NCBI GenBank assembly: GCA_937951675.1
Contig: CALFBI010000008.1
Coordinates: 1 to 64,000 of the forward strand
Direction of reading: 5' to 3'
From: an uncultured Verrucomicrobiales bacterium
GTDB taxonomy: Bacteria > Verrucomicrobiota > Verrucomicrobiia > Verrucomicrobiales > Akkermansiaceae
DNA: 64,000 nt
Numbering within the stretch: the stretch's first letter is position 1; every line of letters starts with the position of its first letter. The notes under the pieces were generated by a model. That model ran no database searches. It saw nothing but the letters and a program-made list of their open reading frames with translations, and was not told where the DNA came from. Shown piece by piece: positions 38,253-46,879 of this stretch. The position numbers and the translations under genes were made by a program.

Positions 38253-39260
38253 ATGGCCACTCAAGAAAAACGTAACGATAAAATCGTAGGCCTCTTTTTA
38301 CTCATAGGTCTTAGCGTGATTGGGGCACTCATCATAGGCTTTGGTGATTTGAGTGATAAGATTAAGGGAACTTATACCGTGGAGGTGATGTTTTCTGATG
38401 CTTCTGGTTTGATCAAAGGGAGTGAAATTCGGTTAGGAGGAGCTAAGGTTGGGGCGGTAAAGGGAAAGCCTTATTTGTCAGAAGGAAAGACGGCGGTAGA
38501 AATTAAAATCGATCACGGGGTGAGGATCCCAGATAATGCCCTTTTCCAGATCTCTACGATTAATTTACTGGGGGATAAAGCTGTCGTAGTGACTCTTCCA
38601 GAAGTCGAGAGTGAAGACGTGCTTAAAGAAGGCTCGGTCGTGCTAGGTGGTGGAGCAGGAGGGTTGGAGTCGATTCAGTCAGATGCGGTTGCGATTGCGC
38701 GTGATGCGAGAGATCTTATCACGGATGCGAAGACGACTTTATTAAAAGTCGACACCGCTCTCGATGATATTAGGTCTGTGGCCGGTCGCCTTTCGGTGAC
38801 GGTCGAGACGATTAATTCTGGAATTCTTGATGCAAAAAATGTCGAGAATGTTGCTTCTTTTCTGGGCAATATGGAAGAAACGTCTCGCTCCCTGAAAGAG
38901 TCGACTCGGAGTTTGAAACCTCTTTTACATGAGGCCTCTTTAGCGGTTCGAGAGATTCGAGAGACCACTCAAGAGACCCAAGGGTTTATTGTTTCTGCTA
39001 GTCAGCAACTTACTCCCGCATTGAAAGAGATTCCTTCTGCGATTAGTTCGATTCGAGAAACCAGCGAGAAGGCGGGACGCGTTGTGCAAAGATTTGAAGA
39101 GGGAGAGGGCCTTATTGGTTCACTTGCTTCCGATCGAGAAATGGATGGCGATGCGAAGACCTTTGTTAAAAACCTTCGCCGGCATGGAATTTTGGGCTAT
39201 CGCGATGCCGAAATCAAAGAAGATGATCCTCGCGAACGCTTTCGAGGTCGTCGTCGATAG
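38253..39260 (+). CDS. MlaD/MCE family phospholipid-binding protein
   Basis: 335 codons. One N-terminal membrane helix (VGLFLLIGLSVIGALIIGF) is followed by the MCE domain with YTVEVMFSDASGLIKGSEIR and GGAKVGAVKG, then a long helical region (residues 140-290) of the kind that forms the tunnel in larger MCE proteins. It anchors in the inner membrane and faces the periplasm. It follows the ATPase gene in the same direction. Confidence 0.92.
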   Translation: MATQEKRNDKIVGLFLLIGLSVIGALIIGFGDLSDKIKGTYTVEVMFSDASGLIKGSEIRLGGAKVGAVKGKPYLSEGKTAVEIKIDHGVRIPDNALFQISTINLLGDKAVVVTLPEVESEDVLKEGSVVLGGGAGGLESIQSDAVAIARDARDLITDAKTTLLKVDTALDDIRSVAGRLSVTVETINSGILDAKNVENVASFLGNMEETSRSLKESTRSLKPLLHEASLAVREIRETTQETQGFIVSASQQLTPALKEIPSAISSIRETSEKAGRVVQRFEEGEGLIGSLASDREMDGDAKTFVKNLRRHGILGYRDAEIKEDDPRERFRGRRR

Positions 39261-39296
39261 AAATGAAGGAAAGAAGCTTATCAGATTCTTTGCGGA

Positions 39297-39764
39297 GTGC
39301 TTGTTATCGTCGCAAGTTACGCTCTTTTACATGATCAATATGTAGTGAGGATTGAGCCCCGCCATTTCACAGAATTTCACAAGCCACTTTTTGGGATACA
39401 AAACCCAGTGTTATTAGCTTCGGTCTACGCTTTGTTAGCCTCAACGAGCCCGGGGTTGACTCTAGGACTTGTAGGGCTCCTTTCGGGACGAGGCGGAAAG
39501 CGACCACCTCTTCCTGTGAGAAAAGTGTTAGTAACTAGCCTTTGGGCTGTTTTAGCAACAGAGGTCTTATCGTTATTTTCAATGGCCTGGGTATATGCGA
39601 CCCGGAAACCTTTTTACCCTGCTCACTTTTATCCTGAAATGGAGCTTCCGATGATGCTGACCCAAACCGCTCAATTGAGTGTTTATTTGGGAGGGGCCTT
39701 ATTTGGGAGCTGCTGGGCTTTGTGGTTATGGAATGTTCGGAAAAAGGACTTTTCCTTGGAATGA
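39297..39764 (+). CDS. Membrane protein of unknown function, start uncertain
   Basis: 155 codons from a GTG. About four membrane helices are visible: VLVIVASYALL at the very start, VLLASVYALLASTSPGLTLG, VLVTSLWAVLATEVLSLFSM and AQLSVYLGGALFGSCWALWL. The frame is open for another eleven codons upstream but has no standard start there. An ATG at 39263, three bases after the mlaD stop, lies in a different frame, so a single-base indel near the start is possible. I know no family. It is placed between mlaD and an OmpA-like gene. Confidence 0.6.
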   Translation: MLVIVASYALLHDQYVVRIEPRHFTEFHKPLFGIQNPVLLASVYALLASTSPGLTLGLVGLLSGRGGKRPPLPVRKVLVTSLWAVLATEVLSLFSMAWVYATRKPFYPAHFYPEMELPMMLTQTAQLSVYLGGALFGSCWALWLWNVRKKDFSLE

Positions 39765-39837
39765 AAAACTCTTTTTTAGGATTAAGATTTTTTGTGACTT
39801 ATTCTATTCAGGAAGACTCTACACAGTTGTATCAATT

Positions 39838-40992
39838 ATGAACGCAAATCTATTAAAAACTGAAGACAAGGTGGTCACAGCCGGAGTCCTTCTTCTAGGC
39901 CTTCTCCTTTTCCTTTTCCTTCTTCCGGAATGCCGGTCTAAGTTAGCTTTTTTCTCCACAGAAAAATCGGAGGCTGAAGAGCGAAACCTCTCTGCTGAGA
40001 TACAAACTCTTTTAAATGAAAAAGAACAAGCGCAAGAACGCTTCGCAGCTTTAGAGGAAGAGAACATTGGTCTGCGTTTTAGCTTAGAAGGTCAGGAGGC
40101 AGAATTTCAGACTCTTCAGGAGTCTCTTAAAGCGCAGGAGTCAAAAAAGGCTCATGCCCCGACCGTGAGAAGTTTATCCACAGAAGGAAAAGTGGAAGCT
40201 CCACTAGCCGCAGCACCTTCCGTTGGAAATACAGAGGAAATGGAAGCTCAACTGAAGCGACTCTCTGAAGAGAACGCTGTTTTGAATGAGAAATGGGGAG
40301 CTCAGGTGGCTGATGTAGAACGCCTCAAGGCAAGTCTTGAAGAAATGGGAGGCAAGCATACTGAAAGTTATGCCGTGGCGGAAAAAAACTGGAAGGCTCA
40401 AATAGAGTCTACCAGAGAGCAGCTCGACACTCGTTTTGAGTCCGCCCTTGAAGCGCAAAAGAAAACATTTCAAAGCAAGGTTAACCTTCTTAAAGATGAA
40501 AATGCGAGGTTACGAGCGGCGCTTCAAAAGCAAACCCGTCAACAGGGGCCGGCGCTGGTGAAGTCGAGTGATGATCTTGGATCTCAAGCTAAAGCGCTCT
40601 ATGCTCGTCTGAAAGAAGTAAAGGGCTCTCAAAATGAGGAGCTTGTTCAAATTTATGAAAAAATTAATTCTGATTTAGGGGCGACCAGTCAATTGCGGAT
40701 TAAGTTCTCGACGGGGCAATCCGAAGTGAATGCGGATGACCAAGCGAGAATCAAAGTGCTCATTTCACAAGCTCAAGAAGATTCATTATTCCTCGCGGTA
40801 GGATATGCAGATCAGTCAGGAAATGCTTCCGCAAACCGGGCTCTTTCTGAAACACGTGCCGCTAAAGTTGCGAAAGCGCTGCAAGGATCACTTGAAAATG
40901 GGGATGTCCAAGCGGTTTACCTTGGTGAAACAGATCGTTTCGGGGCCCCCGCTGAAAATCGAGTTGTCGAGATTTGGGAGATCAAGAAGTGA
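39838..40992 (+). CDS. Inner-membrane-anchored coiled-coil protein with OmpA-like C-terminal domain
   Basis: 384 codons from MNANLLKTEDKVVTAGVL; the frame is open upstream into the previous gene, but that part is not plausible. One membrane helix (VLLLGLLLFLFLL) is followed by about 200 residues of coiled coil (repeated LEEEN, LKRLSEENAVL and similar) and a C-terminal OmpA-type peptidoglycan-binding domain: RIKFSTGQSEV, AVGYADQSGNASANRALSET, then RAAKVAKAL. Such layout suggests a link between the inner membrane and the wall, as in MotB or TolR-like scaffolds. Confidence 0.85.
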   Translation: MNANLLKTEDKVVTAGVLLLGLLLFLFLLPECRSKLAFFSTEKSEAEERNLSAEIQTLLNEKEQAQERFAALEEENIGLRFSLEGQEAEFQTLQESLKAQESKKAHAPTVRSLSTEGKVEAPLAAAPSVGNTEEMEAQLKRLSEENAVLNEKWGAQVADVERLKASLEEMGGKHTESYAVAEKNWKAQIESTREQLDTRFESALEAQKKTFQSKVNLLKDENARLRAALQKQTRQQGPALVKSSDDLGSQAKALYARLKEVKGSQNEELVQIYEKINSDLGATSQLRIKFSTGQSEVNADDQARIKVLISQAQEDSLFLAVGYADQSGNASANRALSETRAAKVAKALQGSLENGDVQAVYLGETDRFGAPAENRVVEIWEIKK

Positions 40993-41018
40993 TTTTTCAT
41001 ACAGAGCCTTTTTAAAAG

Positions 41019-41060
41019 AAACCCCTCTTTGAGCCTAGAGCCTTAAGGAGGGGTTTTTTT
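41019..41060 (+). terminator. Rho-independent terminator after the OmpA-like gene
   Basis: AAACCCCTC (41019-41027) pairs with GAGGGGTTT (41048-41056), followed by T; the loop is about 20 bases and itself partly pairs. Confidence 0.85.
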
Positions 41061-41125
41061 CTTAGCTTTTTGGTGGAGGAGTCTTCTTGAATCGAGGTCA
41101 TTGCAGGAATAAGATCAATAGCATC

Positions 41126-41425
41126 ATGGAAGAGCAGACCATTCATCTCCCTCCCTCTCAGCCGGCAAATGCGGTGCCTGATATTCTTGGTGCTCTCAAG
41201 AAACAAGGGCTTACCCCAAGGTATGACAAACAGGATTGGGTCGACTGGATTCATTTGGAGAAGTGTGAAACCGTGATTAGTCTCGCGGTGGAGCATGGGG
41301 CTTCGCGCTCCGCGACCATCGAAGAGTCTTCCAACGACCCGCCTTCAGTGGGGATTAAAATGAGGAACGCTTTCCGCCAACTTGGTTGGTATGGATCTGA
41401 TACAGAGGGTGAGTATCGGTTATAA
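41126..41425 (+). CDS. Small cytoplasmic protein of unknown function
   Basis: 99 codons from MEEQTIHLPPSQPANAVPDI; a start 13 codons earlier is less likely. It is acidic to neutral, without membrane helix or signal. The order GALKKQGLTPRYDKQDWVDW, KCETVISLAVEHG and MRNAFRQLGWYGSD suggests a compact alpha/beta fold. I recognise no family. It lies between the OmpA-like terminator and amtB. Confidence 0.6.
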   Translation: MEEQTIHLPPSQPANAVPDILGALKKQGLTPRYDKQDWVDWIHLEKCETVISLAVEHGASRSATIEESSNDPPSVGIKMRNAFRQLGWYGSDTEGEYRL

Positions 41426-41574
41426 GAAGAGAAGGGGCGGAGTCTTTTTTTAATTTGCCTATTCCAGGCTATGGGAATCTTAACAGTAGAGCTCTTGATT
41501 TTTAGGCTTTAAATTCTCACAAAATTTCCGCATGGATAATAGCGGAGCTCATGCAGAGCTCTATTCATTCTATT

Positions 41575-42897
41575 ATGTTTAAGAAACTATTAACAATCTT
41601 TGCTGCGATGGGAGCAATGAGCTCGATTGCTTCAGCACAAGAAGTAGCAATGGCAGTGGAAGAAGTGGTAACCCTTGATTCCGGCGATACGGCTTGGATG
41701 ATCGTGGCAACAGTGCTCGTCTTGCTGATGACTCTTCCTGGTTTGGCGCTCTTTTATGGGGGGTTAGTTCGAGCGAAGAATGTTTTGAGTATCCTGGTGC
41801 AGTGTTTCGCGATTGCGGGAGTGATGTCTCTCCTTTGGGTGATTTACGGATATAGCTTTGCGACGACCAATGGTTCAGGCGCGACGAGCGGTTTTATTGG
41901 AGATGGTTCAAAGATGTTTCTGAAGGGGTTAACCGCAGAGAGTCTCTCTGGCACGATCCCTGAGTCTGTTTTTGTTGTTTTCCAAATGACATTCGCGATT
42001 ATTACTCCCGCTCTGATTGTGGGAGCTTTTGCGGAGCGGATGAAATTCCTCGCAATTCTCCTTTTTTCCATCGTTTGGTTTACTTTCTCCTATCTTCCAA
42101 TCTGGCATATGGCCTGGAATGAAAACGGCTGGTTCTGGCACTGGGGGGTAATTGATTTCGCGGGTGGAACCGTGGTTCACATCAATGCTGCTATTGCTGG
42201 TCTTGTGGCTTGTATCATGGTGGGGCCTCGCCAAGGTTTCCGGAAAGAAGCCCATATGCCGCACAATGTTCCTTTCGTTGTCATTGGCGCCGCTCTTCTC
42301 TGGGTAGGCTGGTTTGGGTTTAATGCCGGAAGCGCTGCTGCTGCTGATGGAGTGGCTGGGATGGCCATGTTGGTGACACAGATTGCGACGGCGACGGCAG
42401 TGGTCGTTTGGATGTTGATCGAATGGATCGTGAATAAAAAGCCAACCGCAGTCGGAGTGGCGACAGGTGCGGTTGCAGGCCTTGTTGCCATTACCCCAGC
42501 TTCTGGGACATGCGGACCAATGGGAGCGATCGTCATTGGGGCGACTTCCAGTATTTTAGGTTACTTCTGTGCGACGAAACTGAAGCAGAAGTTAGGTTAT
42601 GATGATAGCCTTGATGTCTTTGGCGTTCATGGCGTCGGGGGGATTGTGGGCGCGATTTTGGCCGGGGTTTTCTGCTTCAAGGAGTTCGGCGGAATGGGTG
42701 GACATGAGCACGCTGAAATGGGCGCTCAAGTGTGGGCTCAAACCAAGAGTGTTCTTGTCACTATCGGGTGGAGTGGCATCGTTTCGGTGGTGACTCTTTT
42801 CATTCTGAAAGTGACGGTGGGTCTCCGCGTCGAAGAGCGTATTGAACGAGTTGGTCTCGATCAAGAAGAGCACGGAGAGAACGCTTATAATCATTAA
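41575..42897 (+). CDS. amtB: Ammonium transporter
   Basis: 440 codons. A cleavable signal (MFKKLLTIFAAMGAMSSIAS, then AQ) precedes eleven membrane helices. Family marks are FYGGLVRAKNVLS, FAERMKF, DFAGGTVVHINAAIAGLV with the conserved Asp and first pore His, and FGVHGVGGIVGAI with the second pore His. The protein conducts ammonia/ammonium across the inner membrane and is usually gated by the PII protein GlnK. No glnK gene is adjacent. An in-frame ATG eight codons upstream is less consistent with the signal peptide. Confidence 0.96.
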   Translation: MFKKLLTIFAAMGAMSSIASAQEVAMAVEEVVTLDSGDTAWMIVATVLVLLMTLPGLALFYGGLVRAKNVLSILVQCFAIAGVMSLLWVIYGYSFATTNGSGATSGFIGDGSKMFLKGLTAESLSGTIPESVFVVFQMTFAIITPALIVGAFAERMKFLAILLFSIVWFTFSYLPIWHMAWNENGWFWHWGVIDFAGGTVVHINAAIAGLVACIMVGPRQGFRKEAHMPHNVPFVVIGAALLWVGWFGFNAGSAAAADGVAGMAMLVTQIATATAVVVWMLIEWIVNKKPTAVGVATGAVAGLVAITPASGTCGPMGAIVIGATSSILGYFCATKLKQKLGYDDSLDVFGVHGVGGIVGAILAGVFCFKEFGGMGGHEHAEMGAQVWAQTKSVLVTIGWSGIVSVVTLFILKVTVGLRVEERIERVGLDQEEHGENAYNH

Positions 42898-42922
42898 GCT
42901 TCAGCCATAAACTTTACGAATC

Positions 42923-42960
42923 ACTCCTGTTGGGCTCTTGTCCAGCGGGAGTTTTTTTTG
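42923..42960 (+). terminator. Rho-independent terminator after amtB
   Basis: ACTCCTGTTGG and CCAGCGGGAGT form an 11-base-pair stem with two G-U pairs, followed by eight T. Confidence 0.9.
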
Positions 42961-42990
42961 GGGCGTTACTTCGACGAAAATGAAGGAAAC

Positions 42991-43359
42991 TTAGCCCTTC
43001 GCTAAGATCATCCGTAGTCCCGAGACGAGCAGGATGATGCCGAAGGTTTTGGTCAAAGTCTGATTACTTAAACTACGCATCCATTCCGCCCCGAACCAAG
43101 AGGCCGTAGCGGCGCCAACGGCGGCGAAGGCGACAATGCGCCAGTCGATGAGGCCGGCTTTCGAATGAAGGTTAGAAAGAGTCCCAGAGAGTGCCGTGAT
43201 AACGATGATCGCGAGCGACGTGGCGACCGCGGTCTTCTGGTCGAGTTTCAAGGCGCCGACAAAGAGGGGGACCATGACAATTCCTCCACCTACTCCGCAA
43301 AGAGCCCCGACGAGTCCGGCAAGAGTTCCGGAGGCAAGGGCAATGAGCGCAATTTTCAT
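42991..43359 (-). CDS. Half-size TSUP (TauE/SafE) family transporter
   Basis: 122 codons, about half the usual 250. The repeat signature GLVGALCGVGGGIVMVPLF is clear, followed by QKTAVATSLAIIVITALSGT and two more helices, four in all. Full-size members carry two such halves and export sulfite, sulfonates or related anions. This one probably pairs as a homodimer or with a half encoded elsewhere. It starts 18 bases after the holA stop on the same strand. Confidence 0.88.
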   Translation of the reverse strand: MKIALIALASGTLAGLVGALCGVGGGIVMVPLFVGALKLDQKTAVATSLAIIVITALSGTLSNLHSKAGLIDWRIVAFAAVGAATASWFGAEWMRSLSNQTLTKTFGIILLVSGLRMILAKG

Positions 43360-43377
43360 AAAGGAATAGCGAAGAGC

Positions 43378-44484
43378 TTAGTGTGTCGCGACAATTCCAG
43401 CAACGAGGCGGTGGAGTAGAAAGCGGTGGTCGAGGCTTGTCGTGACAAGAGAGAGGTCCGCCTTCAGGCAAGACTCGAGCCCTCTTTTAAGCTGAGTTGA
43501 GCTAAAGGGGCTCACTTTCTGCACCGCCGAGAAGAGGCCCCAGGCGTTAATGTTGCCGTCTTTTTTACGAGGCAGCGCGCTGTGAATAGTGGGAGGGAGC
43601 CGATCAATGGCGCCTTGAAATTTTTTATAATCATAGCGTCCTGTCGGAATGTTGGGGGCGGCGTCGAGCAGGAGCCGAGCGTGGAAAAGATTGCGCACGG
43701 TCGGGATGATAGCGGCGCGAATGAGTCCGATGGCGGATTCCCCTTTTTCGAGTTGTTGGTCGATCAGGCTGATCGCACGGGCCCCTTGTTTGGTTTCGAT
43801 GGCCCGACCGATTTCCCAAATAATTCCTTTCCGGCTCAGAGGGACGAGGAGCTCAATGTCTTGCACTTGAGCTTCGCGTTGTTCAGGTCCGAGGTAGATA
43901 CTAATTTTTTCGAGCTCACTATTGATCTGGCGCGTGTCTTCTCCGGCGAGTTGGACAAAGACTTCGAGCGCTTCATGAGAGAACGTCAGGTCGAGTTCCT
44001 TCGCTTTTTTAAGGGTGAGGTTCGCGACTTCTTCTTCCCAGCCGTCTTTAGAGATATCGATGCGGTCGAAAATGAGGGATTGAGCCTCTTTATTAATGAA
44101 TTTGTAAAACCCGCGTCGCTTGTCGATGACAGAGGCGCTGAGGAGAAATGTGACGTCATCTCCGAGACCAGATTTAAGGATTTCGAGGAGCTTTTCGACG
44201 CCTTCTTTGGCTCGCTCGGAACCACCAGTGCGGTCATCTCCAAGGAAGTTAGCGTCCTTGAGCCAGACCACTTTATTTCCTCCGAAAAAGGGGAGAGTTA
44301 ATAAACCTTCAATGGTTCGCATGCAGATCTGGTAAGCGCCTTCAGAGTTATCAGCAGCACCTTCGATGAGATCATGAGCAAAGTCATCACTGCCCGCCGG
44401 TTTAAGTTCTTCATACCGTTTAGAAGCAGCTTCGGAGACTTGTCCTTCATCAGTTCCAAAGATTGCGAAGAGTTGACCTGCCAT
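43378..44484 (-). CDS. holA: DNA polymerase III subunit delta
   Basis: 368 codons. The N-terminal module MAGQLFAIFGTDEGQVSEAA is followed by the family's helices, including NKVVWLKDANFLGD, TFLLSASVIDKRRGFYKFI, FVQLAGEDTRQINSELEKIS and ALPRKKDGNINAWGLFSAVQ. Delta opens the sliding clamp within the clamp loader. The Walker motif is naturally absent in this subunit. Confidence 0.88.
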   Translation of the reverse strand: MAGQLFAIFGTDEGQVSEAASKRYEELKPAGSDDFAHDLIEGAADNSEGAYQICMRTIEGLLTLPFFGGNKVVWLKDANFLGDDRTGGSERAKEGVEKLLEILKSGLGDDVTFLLSASVIDKRRGFYKFINKEAQSLIFDRIDISKDGWEEEVANLTLKKAKELDLTFSHEALEVFVQLAGEDTRQINSELEKISIYLGPEQREAQVQDIELLVPLSRKGIIWEIGRAIETKQGARAISLIDQQLEKGESAIGLIRAAIIPTVRNLFHARLLLDAAPNIPTGRYDYKKFQGAIDRLPPTIHSALPRKKDGNINAWGLFSAVQKVSPFSSTQLKRGLESCLKADLSLVTTSLDHRFLLHRLVAGIVATH

Positions 44485-44533
44485 GAGAAAGAGAGCCTAG
44501 CTTCCGAGGGCGTGAGTCGCAATCGAGAAAACA

Positions 44534-44567
44534 TCAAAAGTATTTCAAAAGAATGAAATACTTTTGA
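44534..44567 (-). terminator. Inverted repeat after tadA
   Basis: Arms TCAAAAGTATTTC (44534-44546) and GAAATACTTTTGA (44555-44567) are perfectly complementary over 13 bases with an eight-base loop. It begins ten bases after the tadA stop on the minus strand and likely ends that transcript before holA. Confidence 0.7.
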
Positions 44568-44576
44568 AAGTTTGGT

Positions 44577-45113
44577 TTAAGATGTCGGAGGCTGGTCTTG
44601 GAGTTCCTTGAGGGCTTTTTTCTCAAGTTTTTTCTTTTCTCGAGCTTCCCGGAAAAAGCTTTGGATCAGGCCAACGCATTCATCTTGCCGCACTCCTGAA
44701 CGAAGTTCGCACTGATGGTTGAGAGGAGGGTTAGAGTCGAGAAGGTTGATCCATCCTCCCGCCGCACCTCCTTTATCATCAGGGCATCCAAAGACGACTC
44801 GATCTGGGCGACAGTGCACGATCGCTCCTGCACACATCGGGCAGGGCTCTTTTGTGACGTAGAGGGTGCAGCCTTCTAACCTCCAGTCTCCGAGGGCGTT
44901 TTGGGCAGAGGTCAACGCCAGCATTTCAGCATGTGCGGTGGCATCTTTGAGGGTCTCAACTTGGTTCCAGGCTCGCGCGATAATTTGTTGCTCATGGACG
45001 ACAACGGCCCCAATCGGGACTTCGGTCGCAGCGTAGGCTTTCCGTGCTTCACGGAGAGCTTGATCCATGTAGACGTTATCTTCGTCTACAGTTGCGTCTA
45101 AAAAAGATTCCAT
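44577..45113 (-). CDS. tadA: tRNA-specific adenosine deaminase
   Basis: 178 codons from MESFLDATVDEDNVYMDQAL; an ATG four codons earlier is equally possible, while a much longer frame that would overlap rpe is rejected. The zinc-deaminase core has HAEMLALTSAQ with the catalytic Glu and EPCPMCAGAIVHC with the zinc Cys pair. TadA converts A34 to inosine in tRNA-Arg(ACG) and is essential in most bacteria. The C-terminal extension is Lys-rich (EKKKLEKKALKELQDQ). Confidence 0.94.
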   Translation of the reverse strand: MESFLDATVDEDNVYMDQALREARKAYAATEVPIGAVVVHEQQIIARAWNQVETLKDATAHAEMLALTSAQNALGDWRLEGCTLYVTKEPCPMCAGAIVHCRPDRVVFGCPDDKGGAAGGWINLLDSNPPLNHQCELRSGVRQDECVGLIQSFFREAREKKKLEKKALKELQDQPPTS

Positions 45114-45229
45114 GAAAATGATCATGAAGAGAAGGGGGCTTGGTTGACGAGGGAAAAAAGGAGGCTGTTTTTCGAGGGAAAATGATTTTTTGACGTGATC
45201 TTTTCTGATGCGCGGCTTTTCTTGAGGGT

Positions 45230-45898
45230 ATGAAACGCTGGACACCTCAAGACCGAATTATTGCTCCTTCTCTTCTTGCTGCCAATTTTGCCAAAATCGG
45301 GGATGAAACGTCCCGCGCCATTCATGCTGGGGCGGACTGGATGCATCTCGATGTGATGGATGGGCACTTTGTAGATAATATCTCTTTCGGTCCGGCGGTG
45401 ATCCAAGCGATCCATGAGTCGAATGATATTTTCCTTGATGTGCATTTAATGATTTCTCGTCCAGATCATTATCTTGATCGTTTTATTAAAGCAGGTGCGG
45501 ATTTGATCTCCGTTCATGTGGAGGCAGATCATGATGTCGCTGAGACTTTGAAGCGCACGCGTGACGCGGGAATCCTTAATGGGATCGTGTTGAACCCCGC
45601 GACTCCATTCAGCGAGGTAGAACCGTATTTAGATCAGATCGACCTTCTGCTTTGTATGACGGTAGTGCCAGGCTTCGGGGGGCAATCCTTCATGGCAGAA
45701 GTGTTGCCGAAAATTGAGGCGGCGGTGAAATTGCGAGAAGAGCGAGGCCTGTCTTTCCATATCGAAGTGGATGGAGGAATTAAGCTTGAGACGGCTCCGC
45801 TGGCGGTCGCAGCTGGTGCTAATGTGCTGGTGGCTGGTTCTTCGACCTTTTCAGCTCCTGATATGGGAGAGGCAATTAAGGGGCTGCGTAATGCTTAA
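45230..45898 (+). CDS. rpe: Ribulose-phosphate 3-epimerase
   Basis: 222 codons. The TIM barrel has APSLLAANFAKIGDE, HLDVMDGHFVDNISFGP, DVHLMISRPDHYLDRFIKAG, MTVVPGFGGQSF and EVDGGIKLETAP, covering the metal His and Asp residues. It interconverts ribulose-5-P and xylulose-5-P in the pentose phosphate pathway. It is divergent from tadA and is followed by three tightly packed genes. Confidence 0.96.
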   Translation: MKRWTPQDRIIAPSLLAANFAKIGDETSRAIHAGADWMHLDVMDGHFVDNISFGPAVIQAIHESNDIFLDVHLMISRPDHYLDRFIKAGADLISVHVEADHDVAETLKRTRDAGILNGIVLNPATPFSEVEPYLDQIDLLLCMTVVPGFGGQSFMAEVLPKIEAAVKLREERGLSFHIEVDGGIKLETAPLAVAAGANVLVAGSSTFSAPDMGEAIKGLRNA

Positions 45899-45904
45899 CA
45901 AAAG

Positions 45905-46879
45905 ATGATAAAAACACTTCTACCTTCCGTTTTAGTAGCTCTCTTTGCAGGGTTCCTTTTGGGTCGATACGGGGTGCCATCTGATCAAAAAGAAGAGGCG
46001 CAAGAGGGGCGTGAGTTTGCGGCACTAGCTGCGTCAGGAAAGCTTAATAGAGGGAGCGATCCTGTTGATTCGCTTCCTCATTCAGATTTTAAGAAACCGC
46101 CTGGAATCGGGGCGGGAAAGAGCGAGGTGCGAGTTGATGACGTGCTTGCGAAAGAGAAAAAAGAGATTGAGCAACGGCGAGAAAAGTTCCGCAATAAGCT
46201 AGGAGAACGAGTTGAAAAGTATGTTGGGCGTTATCAGGAGAAAATTGTAGATCAATTAGCTCTCGATGAAGCGGAGCAGCTTTCGCTTCAGGAATTATTC
46301 GAGGAGTTAGATTTTGATACGGGAGTTGCTTGGTCTTTTTCGTCCGAGGGCAATGATCAGGGTTTGACGCAAAAAGCGTTTGAGGGAAAATTATTAGGGC
46401 TGCTCGATGATGAGCAAAAAGTGATTTTTCAAGAATGGTCGCAGTCACAGCGAGACGCGAAGTTAGAATCATTATCTTTAGCTCAGACCGGACGAGTAGG
46501 GGAGATGGTGTCTGTTTCAGAGACTCAACAACAGCAAGTTTATGATATTTTGGCTGAGGAGTTGCAGGAGGATTTGGGAGATCAATATGAAAAAAATTCT
46601 TATGCGAAAGTTCTCTCTGCGGAAGCTTTCGGGGGGAGGGAGTATGATGATTTTAAAGTGTCAAAGTTATTAGGGTCCAAAGAGTGGTCACAAGCGGAGA
46701 ATCGAAGTGAGTTGATGAAGGAGGTGGTGCAAGCAGAAGTAGAGAGAAGAGTTGAACGATTTACGCCAATCTTTGAGTCTGATCAGTTAAAGTTCTATCA
46801 AGAAGAGTTAGAGCAGCAAGCTGAAGCGGTGCTCGATATGATGAGCCATGTTATCGAAGTGAACAAAAAAGAAAAATGA
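45905..46879 (+). CDS. Anchored helical protein of unknown function
   Basis: 324 codons. One N-terminal hydrophobic segment (LLPSVLVALFAGFLLG) anchors or exports the protein. The rest is charged and helical, with two related parts: QLALDEAEQLSLQELFEEL with LGLLDDEQKVIFQEW, and VSVSETQQQQVYDILAEEL with FESDQLKFYQEELEQQAE. The helix-rich, Glu/Gln-rich pattern recalls CpxP/LTXXQ-type periplasmic proteins, but I cannot confirm this. It begins six bases after rpe and overlaps the next gene by ATGA. Confidence 0.7.
   Translation: MIKTLLPSVLVALFAGFLLGRYGVPSDQKEEAQEGREFAALAASGKLNRGSDPVDSLPHSDFKKPPGIGAGKSEVRVDDVLAKEKKEIEQRREKFRNKLGERVEKYVGRYQEKIVDQLALDEAEQLSLQELFEELDFDTGVAWSFSSEGNDQGLTQKAFEGKLLGLLDDEQKVIFQEWSQSQRDAKLESLSLAQTGRVGEMVSVSETQQQQVYDILAEELQEDLGDQYEKNSYAKVLSAEAFGGREYDDFKVSKLLGSKEWSQAENRSELMKEVVQAEVERRVERFTPIFESDQLKFYQEELEQQAEAVLDMMSHVIEVNKKEK

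Noticed and set aside
45111-45245. Long N-terminal extension of tadA
   Set aside because: It would overlap the divergent rpe start and adds about 44 low-complexity residues absent in the family.
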